Source: an uncultured Collinsella sp.
Lineage (GTDB): Bacteria; Actinomycetota; Coriobacteriia; Coriobacteriales; Coriobacteriaceae
NCBI GenBank assembly: GCA_900754745.1
Contig: CAAEEB010000019.1
Span: 1-13,314, forward strand
Length of the DNA stretch: 13,314 nt
Reading direction: 5' to 3'
Shown here: in pieces, positions 6,457-13,082 of the stretch
Layout of the letters: every line of letters begins with the position of its first letter
How positions within the stretch are numbered: position 1 is the first letter of the stretch
Notes under the pieces: model-generated
The model's input: the letters and a program-made list of their open reading frames with translations, nothing else
What the model was told of the DNA's origin: nothing
The model's database searches: none
Position numbers and translations under genes: made by a program

Positions 6457-7959
6457 CTAGTCTTGGGCTTTGATGCTCGGCATCAGAATCTGGGCGAGGT
6501 AGTCGCATTCGAGCTTGGTGGCGGCGTCGGCCTTGCCGTCTTTGCCGACCAGCACGTTCTTGATCTGGCTATAGGTGTAGCGGTTGCCGGTCGTGAGCTC
6601 GACAAGCTCAATCGCCGTATCCATGGGGTAGGTCGACACGGGGTCTTGCGTCCGTCCGTTGATGGTCTGGGGCACCACGTACGGATAGACGGGGCCGCTG
6701 GCGTAGACGGTGTAGCCGTTGCCGAGGTTTGCCGCACCCAAAACCGCGTCGCCCTCATCGGGCGTAAAGCTCTCGCCCTCGCGCACCGCGACGAGCGTCA
6801 CGAGCGGTGTGTTGGTGTCGCCGTCCAGATAAATGCACAGCGTGCTGCCGTTTTGCCAAGTCGCGACTTTGCCGTACCACTCAACGGGAATATCGAGCTG
6901 ATACAGGTCCGTTGCCTTATGTCGAGCATCGGCGTCGCGGGCCGCCTGTGCCTCGCGGGAGCTCACGGCGTTGACGGCGGCGTCACGGCGCGCGGTTGCC
7001 GCCTGCTGGAGCACCTTTGCGACCGCGGCGGAGTTCACCCCGCCTTCCTCGGCATACTTGGCGGCGGCATCGATCTGGTCGTCAGTCACCGTGTCGGCCG
7101 AAGGCACCTTGAGCTTAAAGGTGGCCTGGGCACTCAAATCCTGCCCATCGCTCTTAATGGTGACCTGCGCCTTGGTGGTCGGCACGGTGTAAATGGTACC
7201 GTCGGCTGCGATGGGGGACCCAGCGATGGAGAGCGTATAGTCGCCGGGCAGCAGCTTAATGCCGCGACCGTGTTCGTCAACGTAGAGCGTTTCGCTCACG
7301 GAAGAACCGTCGGAATCCTGGCCGCTCACCTGCACGGGAATCTTGGAACCAGTTGAGCAGTCGAGCCCTGCGGCATGCACGCCAATCTGCACCGACATCA
7401 TCGTGTGTGCACTGGCGGCGACAGCGGCAGCCTGCTCTTGCTGATATCCGTTCCAGGCAGCATAGCCTGCGCCGCCGGCGACGAGCGCGACGGCCACAAC
7501 GCCGGCAACCATCAGGTTGCGGCGCTTGGGCGGCATCTTACGATGACGAACCTCGGCTTCGCGTGCCGAAGGAACGGACGGTAGGGGAATATCGCCCATG
7601 GCGATGGTCTCGTCCACGGCAGGCGCGGAGCCCAGGCCGGGAAGCTCGCGGGTCAGCGAATCTTCGGCCGGCAAGCTGTCGAGCAAGATGGTTTCCTCGC
7701 TCGTGTCGGATTCGGGCTGGTCGTCGGCCTCGCATTCGGATTCCTCGTGCCCCGCCTCGTCCTCGGTGGGCGCGGCGCCATCGTCTTTTGCATCCTGATC
7801 ATCGGGCTGCGCCTCGATTTCCGGCTCATCCCGCACATCAACGCTCGAATCGTCAAACGCAATCTCGGCCAGTGCGATCTGGTCTAGACTCTCCAGGGCC
7901 TCGGCACATGCTTCTGCATCTTGGGCCGCATCCTCTTGGCCCATCGTCTCATCTTTCAT
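6457..7959 (-). CDS. Type II membrane protein with acidic cytoplasmic tail (500 aa)
   Basis: I choose the ATG at 7959 because GGGGG lies four bases upstream. The frame runs up to 21 codons further with a Trp/Cys-rich N-terminus lacking a good ribosome site. Residues 1-145 are strongly acidic and low in complexity, with two similar short motifs around T90 (EETILLDSLP) and T118 (DETIAMGDIP). A basic stretch KMPPKRR precedes one transmembrane helix (about 149-169), so the N-terminus stays in the cytoplasm. Outside there is a beta-rich segment (about 180-270) with LLPGDYTL, like the strand turns of SpaA/PEGA-type domains, then an Ala-rich helix (about 290-355) and a C-terminal domain beginning near DIPVEWYGK. 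I do not recognise a named family for the C-terminal domain. It is probably a cell-envelope protein, possibly a sensor or stress protein with a signalling tail. It is convergent with the ATPase gene and monocistronic. Confidence 0.8.
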   Translation of the reverse strand: MKDETMGQEDAAQDAEACAEALESLDQIALAEIAFDDSSVDVRDEPEIEAQPDDQDAKDDGAAPTEDEAGHEESECEADDQPESDTSEETILLDSLPAEDSLTRELPGLGSAPAVDETIAMGDIPLPSVPSAREAEVRHRKMPPKRRNLMVAGVVAVALVAGGAGYAAWNGYQQEQAAAVAASAHTMMSVQIGVHAAGLDCSTGSKIPVQVSGQDSDGSSVSETLYVDEHGRGIKLLPGDYTLSIAGSPIAADGTIYTVPTTKAQVTIKSDGQDLSAQATFKLKVPSADTVTDDQIDAAAKYAEEGGVNSAAVAKVLQQAATARRDAAVNAVSSREAQAARDADARHKATDLYQLDIPVEWYGKVATWQNGSTLCIYLDGDTNTPLVTLVAVREGESFTPDEGDAVLGAANLGNGYTVYASGPVYPYVVPQTINGRTQDPVSTYPMDTAIELVELTTGNRYTYSQIKNVLVGKDGKADAATKLECDYLAQILMPSIKAQD

Positions 7960-8081
7960 ATATCCCCCAAGCTCAATATCGGGACAACACTGTACCCAAA
8001 AATGGAGCCATATAAAGCGCATGCGAAATATAAGATCCGATTTAACCCGAGCGCATCGTTCAATCGCATCCTCGCGGCAGC

Positions 8082-8122
8082 AAAAAGCCCCCGGAACGCG
8101 AACGAATCACATTCCGGGGGCT
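8082..8122 (-). terminator. Terminator of the TetR/DUF5692 operon
   Basis: On the minus strand AGCCCCCGGAA (8112-8122) pairs perfectly over 11 bp with TTCCGGGGGCT (8086-8096), followed by a run of T (8082-8086). It lies about 70 bases past the stop of the membrane-protein gene and separates it from the 6457-7959 gene. The spacer 7960-8192 holds nothing else clear. Confidence 0.9.
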
Positions 8123-8192
8123 CTGCAATGCGTTGAGTTGCGCGGAGCCGGTTATGCGGCTTCGTACTCAAGCGATGTTTGCGTCAGGCGCG

Positions 8193-9200
8193 TTACTCAG
8201 CGTGCGCGTAATCCACCTTGGCGCGGCGAGCGGTAGCCTTCTCCCAATCGCTGGTGCCCTCAAAGACATCCTGCTTGTAGGGATTGCGACCGAGCTTCTT
8301 GGCGCGGTAGGCGATGTAGATGATCGCGGCGACGTTGGCGATCAGCGCGGCAATCGAGACCGCGGTGGCGGCGCCGGGGTCGAGCGTGGAGTGGGTCACA
8401 AAGATGGACTCCTCCTGGAAGTACGGGAACACCTGGGCAAACATGCACCAAATAGCAAGCGTAAAGGCGCGGTTCTGAATCCAGCCGCCCTTGTTCCAGA
8501 TAAAGGCGGCGACGGTGGGCGCCAGCAGCAGCGCAAAGCCGCAGAACCAGGAGTGGGTGGGCAGGCAGTTGTAGGTGTAGCAGAAGTTCCAGATATCGTA
8601 GGCGATGATGTAGACCCAGGTCATGTCGGGCCACAGCATGTCGGTCTGATCCTCGGAGGCGTAGACGCTCCACCAACCGGTCATGCAGAAGATGTTGATG
8701 ATACCGGCGATGCCGTTGAACACGTTGTTCCAGCCGGCCAGCTGCGTAGCACCTTCGGAGGTGACCCAGGTGGACTCGCCCAGGACGAAGAAGTGATAGG
8801 CGCTCTCAAAGTCGGACACGACGGCGATCATGATGTTGATGGCGACGATCACAAACGGCCACGCGCGGAACCAATGCGCCTTGCCGATCTTTCCCCACTG
8901 GTACTTAATGGCGATGAAGCCCCAGCAACCGGCAAGCGCCGCGTATACCTTGGCGTAGTGGAACCAGCTGTTCTGGTACACATGGGTGGGGTTGGTGAGT
9001 GCCCACTCGGCGCCCTGCGAAACGCCGATGGCGATGGCGACGCAGTAGATGGTCATGGCCAGCGGAGCCACGCCAAAGATGATTGCCGCGCCGAGCTTGG
9101 TGCGGCGGCCGACCTCGTTGAGCACGATCAGGCCGATAAAGACCATGGCCCAGCCGACCCAGTGGATAAGGGTATTGCTACCCCAAACATCGAACAGCAT
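8193..9200 (-). CDS. DUF5692-like multi-pass membrane protein
   Basis: The protein has 335 residues, mostly hydrophobic, with about nine predicted membrane spans (for example near residues 11-28, 37-60, 112-130, 190-206, 220-236 and 281-300). It is rich in Trp, Tyr and Phe. It starts with a short N-terminal tail (MLFDVWGSN) and ends in a basic then acidic cytoplasmic-type tail (RAKKLGRNPYKQ, YAHAE). AGGAGA five to six bases before the ATG supports the start. From memory it matches DUF5692, a family of unknown function common in Coriobacteriia; I could not verify this by search. It follows the TetR gene on the same strand with a 63-bp gap and so is likely co-transcribed, and it faces the divergent Fe-S flavoprotein across shared operators. 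That context suggests a transporter or membrane redox partner for the same substrate. No haem-binding CxxCH or known transporter motif is visible. Confidence 0.82.
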   Translation of the reverse strand: MLFDVWGSNTLIHWVGWAMVFIGLIVLNEVGRRTKLGAAIIFGVAPLAMTIYCVAIAIGVSQGAEWALTNPTHVYQNSWFHYAKVYAALAGCWGFIAIKYQWGKIGKAHWFRAWPFVIVAINIMIAVVSDFESAYHFFVLGESTWVTSEGATQLAGWNNVFNGIAGIINIFCMTGWWSVYASEDQTDMLWPDMTWVYIIAYDIWNFCYTYNCLPTHSWFCGFALLLAPTVAAFIWNKGGWIQNRAFTLAIWCMFAQVFPYFQEESIFVTHSTLDPGAATAVSIAALIANVAAIIYIAYRAKKLGRNPYKQDVFEGTSDWEKATARRAKVDYAHAE

Positions 9201-9218
9201 GCTGCTCTCCTTTCACAA

Positions 9219-9246
9219 GCCCGCGGCCCCTCTTCCGATCGCGGGC
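9219..9246 (-). other. Hairpin in the gap between the tetR-type gene and the membrane-protein gene
   Basis: GCCCGCG (9219-9225) and CGCGGGC (9240-9246) form a perfect 7-bp stem with a 14-nt loop, in the 63-bp gap of the presumed operon, just before the ribosome site of the downstream gene. No T run follows, so it is more likely an mRNA processing or stability structure than a terminator. Confidence 0.45.
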
Positions 9247-9263
9247 AGTTTGGCCAAATGTCG

Positions 9264-9926
9264 TCAGTTCTGGGGCTTGCGCTCCGGATACTTGGCGGTA
9301 TAGCCCTCGATGTGGAGTGTCGAGGCGATGATTTCCTTGACCGTCTCGTCGGGCACATCGGGGTGCGTGCGGATATACATCAACAACCCCATGATGAGGG
9401 TGTAGAACGTCTCGTAGACATGGTCGATGCGTAGCTCATGATGGGCGACAAAATCCACCACGGTGGTGTCGCAGATATACTGCGCCACGCGCTGGACCAC
9501 GTTGTGCAAAAAGCCGCCGTAGAGCGCGCCGCTGCTCGAGGTAAGCGTGCTCGGCAGCTCGTGGCCGCTGGCGACCAGGCGCTTAAAGAGCGGGGCGACG
9601 GTGTCGAGCGCGCCCTCGATATCGCCGACGGTGCGGCCGGCGTTCCACTGCTCGAGCTCGGAGATAAAGCCGTCGATCGCCTCGTCCATAACAGCGGTGA
9701 CGGCGGCGTCCATATCGGCAAAGTAGTGGTAGAACAATGAACGCGTGCAGCCGGCTCGCTTGGTCACGGCCGATACCGATAGGTGGGAAACGCCCAGCTC
9801 GGAGCTTACGGTGCGCACGGCATCGAGGATCTCGCGACGGCGTTCGTCGCCCGTCAGGCGCTTTGCCGCGCTATCGGATGCGGGAACGGCATCGACCACA
9901 GAGGTATCTGCTGTGTTGTTGCCCAT
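9264..9926 (-). CDS. TetR/AcrR-family transcriptional regulator
   Basis: This is a typical length TetR protein (220 aa). After a flexible N-terminal tail (1-25) comes the TetR_N DNA-binding domain (about 28-75): a first helix with RRREILDAV, then the turn VSAVTKRAGCTRSLFYHYF, in which residues about 61-68 form the recognition helix. The helical C-terminal domain (80-220) would bind a ligand and make the dimer; its ligand cannot be predicted. The start at 9926 has AAAGG nine bases upstream. It is the first gene of a probable operon with the DUF5692-like protein and is divergent from the Fe-S flavoprotein. Two identical-class dyads in the shared intergenic region are the likely operator. TetR proteins usually repress themselves and the divergent gene until a small molecule binds, so this protein probably controls the whole module. 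Confidence 0.93.
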   Translation of the reverse strand: MGNNTADTSVVDAVPASDSAAKRLTGDERRREILDAVRTVSSELGVSHLSVSAVTKRAGCTRSLFYHYFADMDAAVTAVMDEAIDGFISELEQWNAGRTVGDIEGALDTVAPLFKRLVASGHELPSTLTSSSGALYGGFLHNVVQRVAQYICDTTVVDFVAHHELRIDHVYETFYTLIMGLLMYIRTHPDVPDETVKEIIASTLHIEGYTAKYPERKPQN

Positions 9927-9984
9927 GTTTTGCCGCCTTTCATCCTCTTTTGCCTGACCGTTCGCCTAACAGTCTTGAATATTG

Positions 9985-10022
9985 TTGACGGTTCGTCAAT
10001 ACTATTTTTGACACAATGTCAA
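9985..10022. promoter_or_regulatory. Twin TetR-type operators, TTGAC-N5-GTCAA x 2
   Basis: Two perfect dyads, TTGAC-ggttc-GTCAA (9985-9999) and TTGAC-acaat-GTCAA (10008-10022), have centres 23 bp apart, about two helical turns, so two dimers could sit on the same face. They lie between the divergent tetR-type gene and the flavoprotein transcription unit. TTGACA words in both dyads could also serve as -35 elements on either strand; a clear -10 box is not seen, though TACTAT at 10000-10005 lies between the dyads. Confidence 0.78.
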
Positions 10023-10040
10023 CAATGGCGGGTGAACGGC

Positions 10041-10118
10041 ATGGGGGCATGCCCGGCCTGCAAAAAAGAGGGGTGCTGCGGTCTCGCCGGGCTGTGGCAA
10101 GAGAAGGGACAACCATGA
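10041..10118 (+). CDS. Cysteine-rich 25-residue ORF, translationally coupled to the flavoprotein
   Basis: ATG at 10041 follows GGGTGA with a five-base gap. The frame encodes 25 residues with four cysteines (C4, C7, C12, C13 in a CPAC...GCC arrangement) next to lysines and glycines. It ends in TGA at 10116-10118, overlapping the flavoprotein start ATG (10115) as ATGA, the classic arrangement for translational coupling. It begins just after the twin operators. It could be a metal- or cluster-binding microprotein, or a leader peptide that senses cysteine supply through ribosome stalling. It is too short for standard gene callers. The coding evidence is positional; homologues were not checked. 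Confidence 0.5.
   Translation: MGACPACKKEGCCGLAGLWQEKGQP
10051..10092 (+). other. Leader hairpin overlapping the cysteine-rich ORF
   Basis: GCCCGGC (10051-10057) is the perfect complement of GCCGGGC (10086-10092), with a 28-nt A/G-rich loop. It covers most of the small ORF and lies just before the flavoprotein ribosome site (AAGGG, 10104-10108). A ribosome on the small ORF would melt it, which would fit a coupling or attenuation role; no T run is present. Confidence 0.35.
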
Positions 10119-12889
10119 TTCTCAACGGACCGGGGATTAGCTATACCGAGCCCGATATCGGCGCGGAGTTCGTGCCGCCGATACCGGAGCATCCGCGCGA
10201 TGCCATCGTCAAGCTGTGCGAGCACTGCACCAACCGCCTGCTGCATCGCGACGAGCTGCTGGGTTACGAGTACTGGTCGTTTGCCGAGGCCGCAACCGAC
10301 GAGCAGGCCGAGGTGCTCTGCAAGATGAAGATGCGCCGTCCCTACACGCTGCCTGAGATGGTCAAGCTCACCGGCATGCCCGAGGCCCAGATCGAAAAGA
10401 TGCTCGACGATATGAGCTACACGGGCCTGCTCGAGTACAACTGGGAAAACCCCGAGCGCGCCAAGCAGTGGGTGCTACCCATGCTGGTGCCGGGTTCCGC
10501 CGAGTTCCTCAACATGCGCGTGAGCCAGCTCGAGGAGCATCCGGTCTATGCCAAGTTCTTTGAACAGGCATCCAAGGGCCCGCTGTCCAAGGCCACGCCG
10601 ATGGTGCCGCCCGGAGGCGCCGGTATCGGCATGCACGTCATTCCGGTCGAGAAGGCCATCGACGCAGCGAGCACCTCGGTGCCTATTGAGCATATCGAGC
10701 ACTGGCTCGACAAATACGATGGCAAATATGCCGCTAGCACCTGCAGCTGCCGCGCGAGCCGTCGCGTGATGGGCGAGGGCTGCGCCGACGACCCGGCCGA
10801 CTGGTGCATCGCCGTGGGCGATATGGCCGACTACGTGGTCGAGACCGATCGTGGCCACTATGTGACGCGCGACGAGGTCTACGACATCCTGCGCCAGGCC
10901 GAGGACAACGGCTTTGTGCACCAGATCACCAATATCGACGGCGAGAACAAGATCTTCGCCATCTGCAACTGCAACGTCAACGTGTGCTACGCCCTGCGCA
11001 CCTCGCAGCTGTTCAACACGCCCAACCTGTCGCGCTCGGCCTACGTCGCCAAGGTCGAGAAGGACAAGTGCGTGGCCTGCGGCCGCTGCGTTGAGGTGTG
11101 CCCGGCCGGCGCCGCCAAGCTGGGCCAGAAGCTCTGCAGCAAAAAGGCCGGCGGACAGGTGCCCGAGTATCCGCGCCAGGAGCTGCCCGACGCCACCAAG
11201 TGGGATCACACCAAGTGGTCGCCCAACTACCGCAACGACAACCGCATCGAGACGCACGAGTCCGGCACCGCTCCCTGCAAGACAGCCTGCCCCGCGCATG
11301 TCGCCGTTCAGGGCTATTTGAAGCTCGCGGCGCAGGGCCGCTACGACGAGGCCCTGGCGCTCATTAAGCGCGAGAACCCGCTGCCCGCTATCTGCGGTCG
11401 CGTGTGCAACCGCCGCTGTGAGGACGCCTGCACCCGCGGTCGCGTGGACGCCGCCGTGGCTATCGACGAGGTCAAGAAGTTCATCGCCCAGCGCGATCTG
11501 GACGCCGCGACCCGCTATGTCCCGCCTGTGGTGACCCCGACGCGCGCCGGCGGCTTCGATCAGAAGATCGCTATCATCGGTGCCGGTCCGGCCGGCCTGT
11601 CCTGCGCCTTCTACCTGGCCGAGAAGGGCTACAAGCCGGTCGTGTTCGAGAAGAACGAGCGCCCGGGCGGCATGCTCACTTACGGCATCCCCAGCTTTAA
11701 GCTGCAGAAGGACGTCATTGAGGCCGAGGTCGAGATCATTCGCCTGATGGGCGCCGAGTTCCGCTATGGTGTGGAGGTCGGTCGCGATGTGACGCTCGAC
11801 GAGCTGCGCGAGCAGGGCTTTAAGGCCTTTTATGTGGCTATTGGCTGCCAGGGCGGCCGCCTTGCCGGTATTCCGGGCGAGGATGCCGAGGACGTGACCG
11901 TGGCCGTCGACTTTTTGCGCGAGGTCAACAGCGGCAAGATCGACGCGCTGCCCGGCCGCACCATCGTGGTGGGCGGCGGCAACGTGGCCATCGACGTGGC
12001 CCGCAACGCCTGCCGTCTGGGTTCCGAGCACGTTGAGATGTTCTGCCTGGAGAGCGAGGCGCAGATGCCCGCCAGCGAGGAAGAGCGTCGCGAGGCCATC
12101 GAGGACGGCGCGCACATCAGCTGCGGCTGGGGCCCCAAGGAGGTTCACCTGGACGAGGTCGGTCGCGTGTGCGGTATCACCTTCAAGCGCTGCACGCGTG
12201 TCTTTGACGACGAGGGCCGTTTTGCGCCCGAGTACGACGAGAACGACCTGCGCCGTGTCGATGCCGACCGTGTCGTCATGTCGATTGGCCAGTCCATTGT
12301 GTGGGGCGACCTGCTGGCTGGCTCCAAGGTGGAGCTTGGCCGCGGCCAGGGTGCCCTTGCCGATCCCCAGACCTACCAGACCGCCGAGCCTGACATCTTT
12401 GTGGGCGGCGACGTCTACACTGGCCCCAGCTTTGCCATCGATGCCATTGCCGCCGGTCACGAGGCCGCGGTGTCCATCCATCGCTTTGTGCAGCCGGGCT
12501 CCACGCTCACCATCGGCCGTAACCAGCGCCGCTACACCGCGCTCGACCGCGACGATGTCGTGATCGAGAGTTACGACAACGCGAGCCGCGAGGTTGCTCA
12601 CGTGGACCGCGAGCGCGAGAAGGCCGCGCCGTTTAGCGAGTACGTCGAGACCTTTACCGAGGAGCAGGTACGCACCGAGACCGCCCGTTGCCTGGGTTGC
12701 GGTGCCTCGATCGTCGACCCCAACAAGTGCATCGGCTGCGGCCTGTGCACCACCAAGTGCGCGTTTGACGCCATCCATCTGGATCGCGACCGCCCCGAGT
12801 GCTCCACGATGGTCAAATACGAGCAAAAGCTCCCAAGCCTCGGCAAGTACGCTTTGAAGCGCGCAATCAAGATTAAATTCGGTCATTAG
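10115..12889 (+). CDS. Multidomain iron-sulfur flavoprotein, NAD(P)-binding FAD-dependent oxidoreductase
   Basis: This cytoplasmic protein of 924 residues has domains in the following order. Residues 1-140: winged-helix-like region. 210-310: cysteine-rich domain with CSCR (C210, C212), further Cys and CNCNVNVC, as in ferredoxin-like proteins with a CxCR motif. C319-C322-C325-C329P: one [4Fe-4S] ferredoxin motif. 388-440: GltD/DPYD-type Fe-S domain (C388, C392P, then C427, C431, C435, C439). FAD Rossmann motif GAGPAG (489-494). NAD(P) Rossmann motif GGGN (620-623). FAD motif GGDVYTGPSFAIDA (from 764). C859/C862 and C872-C875-C878-C882: C-terminal cluster site. It thus can pass electrons between NAD(P)H, FAD and several [4Fe-4S] centres. 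Substrate and partner are unknown. The ATG at 10115 has AAGGG six bases upstream; a longer frame to 10016 overlaps the operator and is unlikely. Expression is probably TetR-controlled and coupled to the small ORF at 10041. Confidence 0.92.
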   Translation: MILNGPGISYTEPDIGAEFVPPIPEHPRDAIVKLCEHCTNRLLHRDELLGYEYWSFAEAATDEQAEVLCKMKMRRPYTLPEMVKLTGMPEAQIEKMLDDMSYTGLLEYNWENPERAKQWVLPMLVPGSAEFLNMRVSQLEEHPVYAKFFEQASKGPLSKATPMVPPGGAGIGMHVIPVEKAIDAASTSVPIEHIEHWLDKYDGKYAASTCSCRASRRVMGEGCADDPADWCIAVGDMADYVVETDRGHYVTRDEVYDILRQAEDNGFVHQITNIDGENKIFAICNCNVNVCYALRTSQLFNTPNLSRSAYVAKVEKDKCVACGRCVEVCPAGAAKLGQKLCSKKAGGQVPEYPRQELPDATKWDHTKWSPNYRNDNRIETHESGTAPCKTACPAHVAVQGYLKLAAQGRYDEALALIKRENPLPAICGRVCNRRCEDACTRGRVDAAVAIDEVKKFIAQRDLDAATRYVPPVVTPTRAGGFDQKIAIIGAGPAGLSCAFYLAEKGYKPVVFEKNERPGGMLTYGIPSFKLQKDVIEAEVEIIRLMGAEFRYGVEVGRDVTLDELREQGFKAFYVAIGCQGGRLAGIPGEDAEDVTVAVDFLREVNSGKIDALPGRTIVVGGGNVAIDVARNACRLGSEHVEMFCLESEAQMPASEEERREAIEDGAHISCGWGPKEVHLDEVGRVCGITFKRCTRVFDDEGRFAPEYDENDLRRVDADRVVMSIGQSIVWGDLLAGSKVELGRGQGALADPQTYQTAEPDIFVGGDVYTGPSFAIDAIAAGHEAAVSIHRFVQPGSTLTIGRNQRRYTALDRDDVVIESYDNASREVAHVDREREKAAPFSEYVETFTEEQVRTETARCLGCGASIVDPNKCIGCGLCTTKCAFDAIHLDRDRPECSTMVKYEQKLPSLGKYALKRAIKIKFGH

Positions 12890-12892
12890 GTT

Positions 12893-12914
12893 CCGCCGTT
12901 CTAACGAACGGCGG
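12893..12914 (+). terminator. Hairpin after the flavoprotein gene, possible terminator
   Basis: CCGCCGTTC (12893-12901), loop TAAC, GAACGGCGG (12906-12914): a perfect 9-bp GC-rich stem, beginning three bases after the stop codon. No T run follows, so termination may need Rho or the structure may protect the mRNA end. Confidence 0.55.
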
Positions 12915-12929
12915 CACTGCCGACGCTGC

Positions 12930-13031
12930 GCGGCGCCCAGGCACCCCATCTTGCCCCTCAACTTCGGCGCCGCGGGCAAAAGCCCAGCGGACGCCTTGTT
13001 TCGGGGCAACCTGGGGCACCTGGATCGCCGC
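12930..13031. repeat. Long nested dyad between the flavoprotein gene and hypA
   Basis: Arms 12937-12957 and 13003-13023 are complementary at 17 of 21 positions (CCAGG, CCCCA and TTGCCCC blocks). Outside them GCGGCG (12930-12935) pairs with CGCCGC (13026-13031). Inside, GGCG, CGC and GGGC pair with GCCC, GCG and CGCC around an AAAA loop. Two of the four arm mismatches become G-U pairs only if the minus strand is read as RNA. It could be a structured leader of hypA, a minus-strand RNA, or a decayed palindromic element. It matches no riboswitch class I know. Confidence 0.45.
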
Positions 13032-13082
13032 TCGCTGACGTTTGGCTGACATCGCATCAACCGTTGCTGAAAGGTTTCTACC

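Noticed and set aside
6463..8015. Several plus-strand frames opposite the membrane-protein gene
   Set aside because: They are antisense to a gene with a coherent acidic tail, transmembrane helix and extracytoplasmic part, and lack ribosome sites.
7960..8022. Longer N-terminus for the minus-strand membrane protein (start at 8022)
   Set aside because: The added 21 residues (Trp/Cys-rich) lack a ribosome site; ATG 7959 has GGGGG just upstream and begins the acidic tail directly.
8133..9434. Long plus-strand frame opposite the DUF5692-like gene
   Set aside because: It crosses the boundary of two well-supported minus-strand genes and encodes Gly/Asp/His-rich sequence without any fold signature.
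10016..10114. N-terminal extension of the flavoprotein to ATG 10016
   Set aside because: This start lies inside the second operator dyad, has no ribosome site, and the extra 33 residues are basic and unlike the family. ATG 10115 has AAGGG at the right distance.
10475..13060. Open 861-codon frame on the minus strand antisense to the Fe-S flavoprotein
   Set aside because: Same codon-bias artefact; the sense strand has clear FAD, NAD(P) and Fe-S motifs. It also runs through the hairpin and dyad upstream of hypA.
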